64,000 bases of DNA, taken from contig NZ_JBNINT010000001.1 of the NCBI RefSeq assembly GCF_050510895.1, positions 1,116,001 to 1,180,000 of the forward strand, written 5' to 3'. The notes beneath the pieces are model-generated. The model ran no database searches. It saw only the letters and a program-made list of their open reading frames with translations, and was not told the origin of the DNA. The translations under genes were made by a program, and so were the position numbers. This stretch comes from Pannonibacter phragmitetus_B (lineage in GTDB: Bacteria > Pseudomonadota > Alphaproteobacteria > Rhizobiales > Stappiaceae). Numbering within the stretch: position 1 is the stretch's first letter; every line of letters starts with the position of its first letter. This document shows positions 50,338 through 59,703 of this stretch, in pieces.

Positions 50338-52431
50338 TCAACTCTGTACAGCTTTCATTTTCGCTGATCTGTCTCCCAGCCAGGCATGCTGGCTGGCGGC
50401 ATCCCGCAAAGGCGGTGCCAGGAAGTAGCCCTGAGCATAGGTGCAGCCCGCGTCTCTCAGGAATGTCAGCTGCCTCTCATCCTCCACCCCTTCGGCGACA
50501 ATGCTGATCCCCAGGCCCTTTGCCAGATGGATCATAGTTTCCACAATCACGGCGTCCTGACGGGAGGTGGTGACACATGTGGTGAAAGACCGGTCTATCT
50601 TGACGCCGGAGACCGGGAACTGACGCAGATGCGTCAGGGAGGCAAAGCCGGTGCCGAAATCATCAAGCGACAGCTGAAAACCCATGTCATGCAGGTGTTC
50701 AAGGGTTCTGCCGATCTGAAAGGCGGAGCGGTCGAGCAGCACGGTCTCTGTAATCTCGAGGACCAGCCTGTCCGGCGTCAGGCCGTGGCGGACAAGGCTC
50801 TCGTGCAATATGGCAGGCAGGCTGTCACATTTCAGCTGGGCGAGACCCAGGTTGACCGACAGAGAGCCCGCGCAAAGCCCTGCGCTCTCTAGGGCTGCAA
50901 AGCTCTGGCAGCTCTTCTCGAAAAGCTCCTGGCCGAGCGCCAGCCCCATTCCGGCGTCTTCTGCTATGGCGACAAACTCGGAGGGTGGCATGTCTTCGCC
51001 GTGCCTGTTCCAGCGGGCAAGGCTTTCAAAGCCGTGGTGCCGTCCGGTCGAAATATTGATAATGGGTTGCAGGGCGACGGCGATGTCTCCCGCTAGCAGA
51101 GCCTCTGTAAGGGCGGTCTTGATCTCGGCCGCCCGGTGCAATCTACGCCCAAGTTGCTCATCGAACAGTGTCCAGCCGTTGCGGCCGTTTTCCTTCGTCT
51201 TGTAGAGGGCGCTGTCTGCATTCTTGAACAGTTCATCCACCGTGTTGCCATCTCTGGGGAAGAGGGCAATGCCCATCGAGATGCCGGGCCGAAGTTGCCG
51301 GCTTCCGGCCGTCATCTCCTTCGTCAGGGCCTTATGCAGCGCATTGGCGACCACCTCGCTGGCTTCTTCCCTTTCGAAGCCGGTGACAAGCACCGCGAAT
51401 TCATCTCCGCCGAGCCGGGCAACGGTATCCTCGCCGCGCAAGGTCTGCCGCAGGCGTTTGGCCACCGTCTTGAGCACCTGGTCTCCCGCATCATGGCCAA
51501 GCGTGTCGTTGATGGACTTGAAGTGATCTACATCTAGCAGAATGAGAGCGCCCATACGGTCGGATGAGCGAAAGCCCTTGAGAGTGCGCTGAAGCGCGGT
51601 AATGAGGACGCTGCGGTTGGCAATGCCGGTTAAGGAATCCGTTTCTGCCGTCTGCCGTACAGCTACTTCTGCGGCTTTCAGCGCGGTCACATCGGTCCTC
51701 ACGCCGACGATGTTGCCGGAGGCAGACTTGCGCTCGCGCACATGCAGCCAGCGTCCGTTTGGCAGCTTCTGGATCAGGGCCTTGCCGGGCGGATTGCGGT
51801 GGTTGGCAAGGCGTGTCCGCAGCCATTTTTCCTTCTCCTCTGGCGTCGTGCCGGCGTCCAGATATTGTCCGGTCTCCAGCCCGTAGCGCAGGATGGTCTC
51901 AAATTTCTCACCGAGCCGGATGGCGGGAGCCGAGTAGCTGTAGAGATCCTTGTAAGCTGCATTGAAGAGGATGAGCCGGTCTTCGCTGTTATAGGCTGCC
52001 AGTGCATCCGGGATGGTTTCCAGCACGTCATCCAGAAGAGCGCGGGCCTGATCGGCCTCATTCTGTGCCGTCATCCACGGGGTGTTGTTGACCGCAATAC
52101 CAAGCGCACCCGCTACCTTCCCCTTGCGCATCAAGGGCACGAGTGTTGTCTCGATGTATTGGAGGCCTTCCCGCGTGGTGACATGACGGCTGTAGCGGAT
52201 CTGCTCGCCCTTCAGAACACGCTCGTGATACTGCTGCCAATCTGCAGCCTGGTCTTCCGGCAGCCAGCTTTCCTGTGCCCGCCTTCCGGTCAGGTCTCCA
52301 TAGGTGGAAATGTCAATGCTGTTCTGAAAGACATAGTATCCGTCAGCGTCGAGTATCCAGGCACCATATGGCAGTGCTTGCAAAGCCTTACGGAAATCCA
52401 CCTTGTCTAAATCGAAATCCATGACGGTCAT
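50338..52431 (-). CDS. PAS-GGDEF-EAL c-di-GMP enzyme
   Basis: The 697-residue protein has two N-terminal PAS-like regions (about residues 1-240), a GGDEF domain with ARLGGDEFAVL and an I-site RGED, and an EAL domain (about residues 440-690). The EAL domain keeps the catalytic-type residues: GFESLARW, the Asn of SVNLGLAQL, EITET, SLDDFGTGFASL, VKIDRSF and VAEGVEDE. So both synthesis and hydrolysis are possible. No membrane helix is visible. MTVMDFDLDKVDF is the start; an internal ATG 9 bases later is possible. Confidence 0.9.
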   Translation of the reverse strand: MTVMDFDLDKVDFRKALQALPYGAWILDADGYYVFQNSIDISTYGDLTGRRAQESWLPEDQAADWQQYHERVLKGEQIRYSRHVTTREGLQYIETTLVPLMRKGKVAGALGIAVNNTPWMTAQNEADQARALLDDVLETIPDALAAYNSEDRLILFNAAYKDLYSYSAPAIRLGEKFETILRYGLETGQYLDAGTTPEEKEKWLRTRLANHRNPPGKALIQKLPNGRWLHVRERKSASGNIVGVRTDVTALKAAEVAVRQTAETDSLTGIANRSVLITALQRTLKGFRSSDRMGALILLDVDHFKSINDTLGHDAGDQVLKTVAKRLRQTLRGEDTVARLGGDEFAVLVTGFEREEASEVVANALHKALTKEMTAGSRQLRPGISMGIALFPRDGNTVDELFKNADSALYKTKENGRNGWTLFDEQLGRRLHRAAEIKTALTEALLAGDIAVALQPIINISTGRHHGFESLARWNRHGEDMPPSEFVAIAEDAGMGLALGQELFEKSCQSFAALESAGLCAGSLSVNLGLAQLKCDSLPAILHESLVRHGLTPDRLVLEITETVLLDRSAFQIGRTLEHLHDMGFQLSLDDFGTGFASLTHLRQFPVSGVKIDRSFTTCVTTSRQDAVIVETMIHLAKGLGISIVAEGVEDERQLTFLRDAGCTYAQGYFLAPPLRDAASQHAWLGDRSAKMKAVQS

Positions 52432-52624
52432 ATGTGATGCTCACACCACCGTGATCGGGAACCGTTTGACTGTGCATGTAATTCTGGAAATGTTTCGTTA
52501 AAGCCATGATTATCTATTTCATGAAAGTGGTAAAAATGGCCAGTAAGTATTTATGTCTATTTATACTTATAGGAATAAATGTGTGGGATGCCCCGCGGCC
52601 GTGGGGTATGAGTGGGTCATTGGT

Positions 52625-53847
52625 ATGACATACAAGAAGATCATTTATCGGATTCTTGAAGAGGGGCGGGACGGAGACCGGGTCTCTGCCTTCGCCAGTG
52701 CATTGCTTGTCGGTTTTATTATCGCAACAGTAGGCGTTTCAATTCTCGAGACTGTTCCCGAGATCTTCGAACGTCACGGGGCTCTCCTGGCGGATTTTCA
52801 GTTCTTCGCAGGGTTTGTTTTTGCCATTGAATATGCCCTCCGGATTTATGTGGCGGATCTTCATCCTTCCTTTCGCGGGCACGGAGCGGCTGTAGCGAGG
52901 CTGCGTTATGCCTTGTCCCCGATGGCCGTGATCGATTTTCTGGCGGTGCTGCCGCTTGTTCTGGTGTTTGTCGTGCCAGTTTCGGCGCTGCCGGCGCTTT
53001 CAATTCTCAGACTTCTGCGTTTTCTGAAGCTGGCGCGATACTCGCCCGCGCTCCGGTCGCTCTCGTCGGCGATAGCGGGGAGCGCCGGGCGCTTGCCGGA
53101 TCCTTGATAATTATCGTCGGGGTGATCCTTGTCGCAGCAACGCTGATGTACATGGTTGAGCATGATGATCAGCCGGAGAGCTTTGGCAGCATTCCTGCCG
53201 CCATGTGGTGGGCTGTCACCACTGCCACCACGGTTGGCTATGGCGACGTGGTGCCCATTACGCCCTTGGGCAAGGTGATCGGCGGCCTGGTGATGCTGAC
53301 GGGCTACGCCCTTCTTGCCCTGCCGGTCGGTATTATCGCGTCGGCATTCGCGAGGGAGGTCCATAGCCGCGATTTTGTCGTCACGTGGTCCATGGTTTCG
53401 CGCGTGCCACTGTTTGAGGACCTGAAGGCTTCTGAAGTGGCGGAAGTGGCGAAGCTATTGCGCTCGCACACGGTTCTTGCCGGGGAAGTCATCGCAGAGC
53501 GCGGTGATGTTGCCGATTGCATGTACTTCGTCGCCAGCGGGGAAGTCGAGATCATGCTGCCGCATGACAGGGTGCTGCTCGGGGAGGGAGCGTTCTTCGG
53601 GGAAATGGCGCTTCTGTCCGGCCGCCGCCGGGCCGCGACTGTGCGTGCTCAGGTCCGCACCCAGTTGCTTGTGCTCGAGCGGACCGCGCTACGGCATCTG
53701 ATGGCGCGCAACTCTCAGATTGCCAGCCGGATTGTTGACGAGGCCCGCCGCCGCCGGGTAGCCGGTAAAGGACCATCCAGTGACATCTCCGAGGAGGAAC
53801 TTCATCAGGCGGAAGCACTCGATCTGCCGCCTGATGAACAGACTTGA
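52625..53847 (+). CDS. Voltage/cNMP-gated K+ channel (frame broken)
   Basis: This resembles six-helix cyclic-nucleotide-gated potassium channels of the MloK1 type. The first frame (MTYKKIIYRILEEGRDGDRV, S1-S3, then the S4-like ILRLLRFLKLARYSPALRSL) ends after the four-G run at 53077-53080. One added G gives GERRALAGSLIIIVGVILVA, the pore helix with filter TTATTVGYGDVVP, and a C-terminal cNMP-binding domain with the phosphate cassette FFGEMALLSGRRRAATVRAQ. The corrected length is 407 residues. The start is uncertain; an upstream ATG (52553) precedes 24 unconserved residues. Confidence 0.88.
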
Positions 53848-53913
53848 TGTTAGGGAAAGGCCGGGCCAGGTCATGGCATGCTGGCGATGCCCCTGGATTT
53901 CACCGCACGTTGA

Positions 53914-54444
53914 TCAGTTGATGACCGGCAGCAGGCCCTTGGGCAGCTGGTCATAGAGTGGCTGACCCAGCCAGTAGACATCCGTCGGCCCGATGGCGAA
54001 GTCGACCACGTACCAGTAGCCGTCTACTTCCCGCAGCAGCACGAAAAGCCCGGGTCCATCGCGGTATTCCATTTCCTCGGCAATCAGCGTCTTGCTGAGG
54101 TCGATCTCCTTCCCGCCAGGGCGCTGAGGATCGAGGATGGCGAAGGCCCAGACATCGGCAACGCGCATGTGGCGGACGGAGAACTCGACCGGCGCGCCGA
54201 CGCGCACTTCCATGATTGGGCGGGCCGAGTCGAGAATGGCAGTGCGCTCATCACTGCCGCGCTCGGGCTCATAGGCCTTCTCCGCCATCGCGGGAGCCGT
54301 CATCACTGTGGGAAGGATAGCGCCGGTTGCGAGGGAAAGGGGAAGGGCAGCCTGAAACAGGGTGACTGCCAGAAGGTGCCGCAGCCTTGCGCCGGGGCTC
54401 TGAAAGGACCGCATTGAAACGAACTTTCTGCAAACGGAGTGCAT
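53914..54444 (-). CDS. Exported protein of unknown function
   Basis: The 176-residue product has a signal peptide (LLAVTLFQAALPLSLATGAI, ending near TAPAMA; MRSFQSPGARLRHLL at 54414 is an alternative start). The mature part is ~120 residues, rich in aromatic residues, with VEFSVRHMRVADVWAFAILD and YWYVVDFAIGPTDVYWLGQP. It resembles no family I recognise. It lies between the channel and icd, on the icd strand, 170 bases after the icd stop. Confidence 0.65.
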   Translation of the reverse strand: MHSVCRKFVSMRSFQSPGARLRHLLAVTLFQAALPLSLATGAILPTVMTAPAMAEKAYEPERGSDERTAILDSARPIMEVRVGAPVEFSVRHMRVADVWAFAILDPQRPGGKEIDLSKTLIAEEMEYRDGPGLFVLLREVDGYWYVVDFAIGPTDVYWLGQPLYDQLPKGLLPVIN

Positions 54445-54562
54445 GACCCCGCCACTCTGGCTGAGCCGTAGTTATCCGTGCCCGATCGGCATGGAAATTT
54501 CCAGTCTTCCTGCGTCCCCCCTGCTGCGTTCATACCTGTAAGGTGGCGGCAGAAACGCAAAC

Positions 54563-54582
54563 GGCCCGGGGAGGCCCGGGCC
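54563..54582 (-). terminator. Hairpin terminator after icd
   Basis: GGCCCGGG (54563-54570) pairs with CCCGGGCC (54575-54582), about 30 bases beyond the icd stop. The loop is short. Confidence 0.6.
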
Positions 54583-54613
54583 ATTCATTATCTTGTCCTG
54601 AAACCGGAAAGCC

Positions 54614-55828
54614 TCAGCCCGCCATGGCCTTCTGCAGGTTGCTCTCGATCTTGTCGAGGAAGCCGGTCGTGGTCAGCCAGTTCTGGTCCGGGCCGACAAG
54701 CAGCGCGAGGTCCTTGGTCATGAAGCCGGCTTCCACCGTTTCAATGCAGACCTTCTCGAGCGTCTGGGCAAACTTGGCCAGATCCGTATTGCCGTCCAGC
54801 TTGGCGCGGTGGGCGAGGCCACGGGTCCAGGCGAAGATCGAGGCGATCGGGTTGGTGGAGGTCTGCTCGCCGCGCTGGTGCTGGCGGTAGTGGCGGGTGA
54901 CGGTGCCGTGGGCGGCTTCCGCTTCCACCGTCTTGCCATCCGGCGTCATCAGCACGGAAGTCATCAGGCCGAGCGAGCCGAAGCCCTGCGCCACGATGTC
55001 GGACTGCACGTCACCGTCATAGTTCTTGCAGGCCCAGACATAGCCGCCGGACCACTTCAGCGCCGAAGCCACCATGTCGTCGATCAGGCGGTGCTCGTAC
55101 CAGATCTTCTTTTCGGCAAAGGCGTCCTTGAACTCCTTGTCGAAAACCTCCTGGAACAGATCCTTGAAGCGGCCGTCATAGGCTTTCAGGATCGTGTTCT
55201 TGGTGGAGAGATAGCAGGGCACGCCGCGCTGCAGGGCGTAGTTGAAGGAAGCGCGGGCGAAGTCGATGATCGAGTCATCGAGATTGTACATGGCCATGGC
55301 GACACCGGCGGACGGTGCGTCATAGACCTCGTGTTCGATGACGCTGCCGTCTTCACCGGTGAAGGTGATTGTCAGCTTGCCCTTGCCGGGGAAGCGGAAG
55401 TCGGTGGCGCGGTACTGGTCGCCGAAGGCATGGCGGCCAACGATGATCGGCTGCGTCCAGCCCGGCACGAGGCGCGGTACGTTGCGGATGATGATCGGCT
55501 CGCGGAAGATGACGCCGCCGAGAATGTTGCGGATGGTGCCGTTCGGCGACTTCCACATTTTCTTGAGGCTGAATTCCTCGACGCGGGCCTCATCGGGCGT
55601 GATTGTCGCGCATTTGACACCAACACCATGTTTCTTGATGGCATTGGCCGCATCAATGGTGATCTGGTCACCGGTTTCATCGCGCTTCTGGATCGACAGA
55701 TCGTAATAATCGAGGTCGATATCCAGATAGGGGAAGATGAGCTTGTCTTTGATGAACTGCCAGATGATGCGGGTCATCTCATCGCCGTCGATATCGACGA
55801 CCGGGTTCGCTACCTTGATCTTTGCCAT
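54614..55828 (-). CDS. icd: NADP-dependent isocitrate dehydrogenase, homodimeric
   Basis: The enzyme converts isocitrate to 2-oxoglutarate with NADP+. From the ATG at 55828 (MAKIKVANPVVDIDGDEMTR) it has 404 residues; the open frame upstream to 56011 carries no conserved residues. Typical motifs are ATITPDEARVEEFSLKKMWK and LGGVIFREPIIIRNVPRLVP, and AHGTVTRHYRQHQRGEQTST near the C-terminus. It is intact. A second, monomeric isocitrate dehydrogenase lies 5.3 kb away. Confidence 0.97.
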   Translation of the reverse strand: MAKIKVANPVVDIDGDEMTRIIWQFIKDKLIFPYLDIDLDYYDLSIQKRDETGDQITIDAANAIKKHGVGVKCATITPDEARVEEFSLKKMWKSPNGTIRNILGGVIFREPIIIRNVPRLVPGWTQPIIVGRHAFGDQYRATDFRFPGKGKLTITFTGEDGSVIEHEVYDAPSAGVAMAMYNLDDSIIDFARASFNYALQRGVPCYLSTKNTILKAYDGRFKDLFQEVFDKEFKDAFAEKKIWYEHRLIDDMVASALKWSGGYVWACKNYDGDVQSDIVAQGFGSLGLMTSVLMTPDGKTVEAEAAHGTVTRHYRQHQRGEQTSTNPIASIFAWTRGLAHRAKLDGNTDLAKFAQTLEKVCIETVEAGFMTKDLALLVGPDQNWLTTTGFLDKIESNLQKAMAG

Positions 55829-55980
55829 GGGTTCTGGGCCTTGTCTGGGTTGCGGAAACTGGATTGTGTTCGCGTGTATACGATTTTGCACGTGCGAAGG
55901 CAATAGGCTGGAGTCATTCATCAAGGCTTTGCCTGTTCCAGCCTCCCTGAGAACATAGCATTTTGGGCCATGACGCAAAA

Positions 55981-56008
55981 ACGGCAGCCTTCTGCTGAAG
56001 GCCGCCGT
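55981..56008 (-). terminator. Hairpin terminator after gcd
   Basis: ACGGC-A-GCCTTC pairs with GAAGGC-C-GCCGT around a four-base loop with one mismatch. It is followed on the minus strand by a T run. Confidence 0.75.
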
Positions 56009-56057
56009 CATGCTCAGTTCGTTTGAGCTTGCCCCTTATGGAATGGGGCAACCTCCG

Positions 56058-58405
56058 TCAGGGCAGTTTGTAGGCGATGACATAATCGCCCGGTGTGGTG
56101 CCGATGGAGCCGTGTCCGCCCGCAACGATCAGCACATATTGGGTGCCGTTGACTTCGTAGCTCATCGGCGTTGCCTGGCCGCCCGCAGGCAGACGGCCCT
56201 TCCAGAGCTCCTTGCCGGTGGTTAGGTCATAGGCGCGCAGATAGTTGTCCACGGCAGCCCCCATGAAAACCACGCCGCCCTTGGTGATCATCGGACCGCC
56301 AATGCCGGGGACGCCCATCTTGATGGGGACAGGCACCGGAGCGAGATCCTGCACTGTGCCATTCTTGTGCTTGTAGGCAATCTTGCCGGTGCTCAGATCG
56401 ACACCTGCAACATAGCCCCAGGGAGGCTGCTGGCAGGGCAGGGAGAGAGGGCTGTAAAGCGGGCCCATGAACACGCCGTAATCCGCGCCCTCGTTCCGGT
56501 TCAGCCCCTGTTCGCTGGCTTTCTCATCCGCGCCTTTCGGCGGGATTTCGGATTTCGGAACAAGCTGCGACGTGAAGGCCAGATAGACAGGCATCGCAAA
56601 CATCACCTGCCGTTCCGGGTCAACCGCGACAGAGCCCCAGTTGAAGGTGCCAAAGTTGCCGGGGTAGATGATGCTGCCTTCAAGCGAGGGCGGCGTGTAG
56701 CGGCCGGCATAGTTCAGGGAATGGAACTTCAGGCGGCAAGCCAGCTGGTCGAACATCGTGACGCCCCACATATCCTTGCCGGTGAGCGGCGGCGGATTGA
56801 AGGACAGTGCCGACTGCGGCTGAACCGGGGAAGCATGGTCTTCGGGGATGGTCCTGGTGCTACCGGTCTTCACTTCCTCGACAGGTATGATGGGTTCGCC
56901 CGTTGCCCGGTTCAGGACATAGATGTCGCCCTGCTTGGTGGGTTGCACAACGGCAGGGACGACGGAACCATCCTGCTGTTTCAGGTCAATCAGCACCGGC
57001 TGGGCGGGGACATCCATATCCCAGAGGTCGTGGTGGACGAACTGGCGCACCCAGCGCACTTGCCCGGTGTTGATGTCCAGCGCAGTGAGGGAGGAGGAGT
57101 ATTTCTCGACGGCTTCGCTGCGGTTCATGCCGAGCTGATCGGGCACCTGGTTGCCCATCGGGATATAGACAAGTCCGAGCTCCGCATCGGCACTTGCGAC
57201 AGACCAGCTATTGGGTGAGTTGGTGGTGTAGGTCTCGTCTCCAGTCAGCGGCGCAGTGACATCCGGGTTGCCGGAATCCCAGTTCCAGACGAGATCGCCG
57301 GTGCGGGCATCAAATGCGCGGATGACGCCGGACTGCTCATAGAGCGAGAAATTGTCATTCACTGCGCCACCAATAATGATCTTGCCATCAACGGCGAGTG
57401 GCGGCGACGTCGAGTAGTAGTAGCCTTCCGGGTTGTACTTCATGTGCTGGCTCAGATCCAGCGAGCCATTCTGGGCGAAGCTCTCACAGACTGTGCCGTC
57501 TTCCTTGTTCAGCGCAATCAGCCGGGCGTCAGACGTCGGGAGATAGATCCGCTCCTTGCAACGCTCGCCATCTGCCATCTGGGTGTCTGACCAGTAGGTC
57601 ACGCCCCGGCAGGTCTGGTGCTGGCGGCTGGTGTTTGGGCCAATGCCCGGGTCATACTTCCACTTTTGCTGGCCCGAGACGGCATCAAGCGCAATGGCCC
57701 AGTTGTGCGGGGTGCAAAGGTAAAGCGTGTCGCCGATCTTGAGAGGGGTGACCTGATAGGTCGTTTCCTTCGTGTCGCCCGGCTGTTTGGTGTCACCTGT
57801 CTGGAACGTCCATGCCGTTTCAAGGTTCTGGACGTTTTCAGGGGTAATCTGAGCGAGCGGAGAATAGCGCTGGCCGTAGTTGCTGCGGCCATACTGGTGC
57901 CAATCTCCGTCAGGCATGCCGTTGCCGGTCGCAGGATCGGCCGTGACGGTCTGCATCGGCAGCTCGCCCTGAAGGTCGTGGGGATCGTTGGCCATGGAAA
58001 TCCCGGCCACTGCAAATGCGGCCAGCATGACAGCTGCCAGTCCAAATGCCGGTGCTGCATGCCCGCGTGAGGCCGGGGTGTCTGTTTTGGCTCCCTTGAG
58101 GCTGCGGCGCACCCAGGAGAAAGCATCCAGAGGCCGATGATCATGATGACGCCACCGCGAGGTGCCAGCGCCCACCAGTCGAGCCCGACCTCCCACATGG
58201 CCCAGCCCAGGGTCGATGCCACTATTGCTGCGTAAAGCCAAAGCGCGGAGGACTGTCTTCGCAATACCAGATATGCCGTTGCCAGAAAGGCAAGGCCGGT
58301 GAGTACGTAGTACGGGCTGCCATCAAGAATTGCCAGCCAACCGCCGCCGGCAATGAGTATCAGCCCGACTATCAGCAATAGTCCGAAAGTGAAAATTCGT
58401 GCCAT
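56058..58405 (-). CDS. gcd: Membrane-bound PQQ-dependent glucose dehydrogenase (frame broken)
   Basis: The quinoprotein oxidises D-glucose to gluconolactone in the periplasm and passes electrons to ubiquinone. The first frame (MARIFTFGLLLIVGLILIAG) covers the membrane anchor of about four to five helices. The frame breaks near residue 96 (58112-58117). One added base joins SPGVRRSLKGAKTDT to the soluble domain with DWHQYGRSNYGQRYSPLAQI and PGIGGPMITKGGVVFMGAAV. The corrected length is 782 residues (E. coli Gcd has 796). Cofactor synthesis genes are not in the window. Confidence 0.9.
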
Positions 58406-58670
58406 TATTGGGTCCTTGGACAGTTGTTTCCGGTCCTGCCGGAGTTGCCTGTTTTCGGATGAGAGGGCCGGAACATCAGATGCAGGCCCACAATACGCCG
58501 CTTTTGGGGGGCGGCGTTGATGTTAACTGAACTTGTGGGGCTGGGGATGGTTCCGCAGAATGCGGCAAAATCTTGAAAAATTCTGGCAGAGGAGACTGCT
58601 GCCTGACATGCTGGGCGAACATGACAGGGATTTCTGATTGCCATCCCGTCCACCGGAGGCCTTGAGACAG

Positions 58671-58988
58671 ATGCTTCTTGCCGTTTGCACGACGACGGAG
58701 ACGAAAGAGGAAGCGCGGACAATCGCGCGTGCCGCCGTGGAGGCCGGGCTGGCAGCCTGCGTGCATATGGAGGACATCACCAGCATCTATATGTGGCAGG
58801 GCAAGGTGAACGAGGGCTGCGAGGTGCGCCTGACGATGAAAACGGAGGCTGATGCCTATCCCGCTCTCGAGGCCCTCATCCAGCGCCTCCATTCCTACGA
58901 CCTGCCCGCAATCTATGCCTTCGAGGTGGTGAAGGGCAGCGCGGCGTATCTGGAGTGGGTGCGGGAGCAGGTGACGGTTCGGAAATGA
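58671..58988 (+). CDS. cutA: CutA divalent-cation tolerance family protein
   Basis: CutA proteins are small trimers linked to copper tolerance; their biochemical role is uncertain. From the ATG at 58671 (MLLAVCTTTETKEEARTIAR) the product has 105 residues with AGLAACVHMEDITSIYMWQG and YDLPAIYAFEVVKGSAAYLE, both family signatures. An ATG at 58638 would add 11 unconserved residues. Confidence 0.93.
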   Translation: MLLAVCTTTETKEEARTIARAAVEAGLAACVHMEDITSIYMWQGKVNEGCEVRLTMKTEADAYPALEALIQRLHSYDLPAIYAFEVVKGSAAYLEWVREQVTVRK

Positions 58989-59000
58989 TGCTCATTGAAT

Positions 59001-59026
59001 TGTACAAGATTCTGTGCATATGTACG
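59001..59026 (+). promoter_or_regulatory. Operator of yefM-yoeB
   Basis: TGTACA (59001-59006) and TGTACG (59021-59026) are 20 bases apart start to start, with a TGTGCA between at 59013. In E. coli, YefM and YefM-YoeB bind TGTACA-core palindromes before yefM. The location, 22-47 bases upstream of the antitoxin gene, fits. Confidence 0.65.
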
Positions 59027-59047
59027 GCGTAAGCAAGGAGCGGTTCC

Positions 59048-59299
59048 ATGGACGTGATGACTTATACCGATGCGCGTTCGTCCCTCAAAGACGTTATGGA
59101 CCGGGTGATCCATGACCGGGTGGAGGTGATCGTGACCCGTAAGAAGCGGGAAGCCGTCGTGATCATGTCGTTGGACGAATTCAATTCCATTCAGGAGACG
59201 CTGCATTTGCAGAAGAGCCCGGAAAATGCCCGGCGGCTGCAGGCCGCGATTGCGCAGCTGACGGCAGGCGAAGGCAAGGAGCGTGAGGTTGATCTGTGA
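59048..59299 (+). CDS. yefM: YefM-family antitoxin
   Basis: YefM neutralises the YoeB endoribonuclease and represses its own operon. The 83-residue protein begins MDVMTYTDARSSLKDVMDRV and has VIVTRKKREAVVIMSLDEFN, the Phd/YefM fold, then a C-terminal toxin-binding segment (RLQAAIAQLTAGEGKERE). An internal ATG at 59057 is also possible. Its stop overlaps the toxin's GTG start by four bases. Confidence 0.93.
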   Translation: MDVMTYTDARSSLKDVMDRVIHDRVEVIVTRKKREAVVIMSLDEFNSIQETLHLQKSPENARRLQAAIAQLTAGEGKEREVDL

Positions 59300-59565
59300 A
59301 GCTCGTCTTCTCGGATCAGGCCTGGGAGGATTATCTCTGGTGGCAGCAGCCGGGCCGGGAGAAGGGGCTTGAGCGCGTCAATTCACTGATCAAGGAAGCC
59401 AGACGGCAGCCCTTTGGTGGAACAGGCAAGCCCGAACCGCTGAAGGGCGATCTGACAGGATGGTGGTCCCGCCGGATCGCCGATGACCATCGCTTTGTCT
59501 ACCGTGTGTCCGGCAAAGCCGGGGCGCAGAGCCTCGAGATCGCGCAGCTGCGCTATCATTATTGA
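59296..59565 (+). CDS. yoeB: YoeB-family mRNA interferase toxin
   Basis: YoeB cleaves mRNA in the ribosomal A-site. The 89-residue product begins at GTG (MKLVFSDQAWEDYLWWQQPG) and keeps the residues equivalent to the catalytic set: Glu in KPEPLKG, Arg in WWSRRIADDHRFVY, and the C-terminal HY of LRYHY. It is coupled to yefM by a GTGA overlap. It has 89 residues (E. coli 84) and looks intact and active. Confidence 0.94.
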   Translation: MKLVFSDQAWEDYLWWQQPGREKGLERVNSLIKEARRQPFGGTGKPEPLKGDLTGWWSRRIADDHRFVYRVSGKAGAQSLEIAQLRYHY

Positions 59566-59663
59566 AACTGGACGATTGAGTGGCGCGGACGTGGCTCACC
59601 GTGGCGAAATAAAAACGCCAGAGCTATTCCCCGGCCGGGCATATCGTCAGCCAAATCCTTTGA

Positions 59664-59703
59664 CAACATGATTTACCTGACTTAAGTCAGATAAATCATG
59701 TTG
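59664..59703. promoter_or_regulatory. 40-bp palindromic operator over the MarR-GNAT start
   Basis: The 40 bases form an inverted repeat centred on CTTAAG (59681-59686), with 19 of 20 pairs matching; only 59676 and 59691 mismatch. Left arm CAACATGATTTA, right arm TAAATCATGTTG, inner CTGA/TCAG. It includes the ATG at 59698. A long palindrome over the start of a MarR-type gene strongly suggests autoregulation. Confidence 0.85.
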
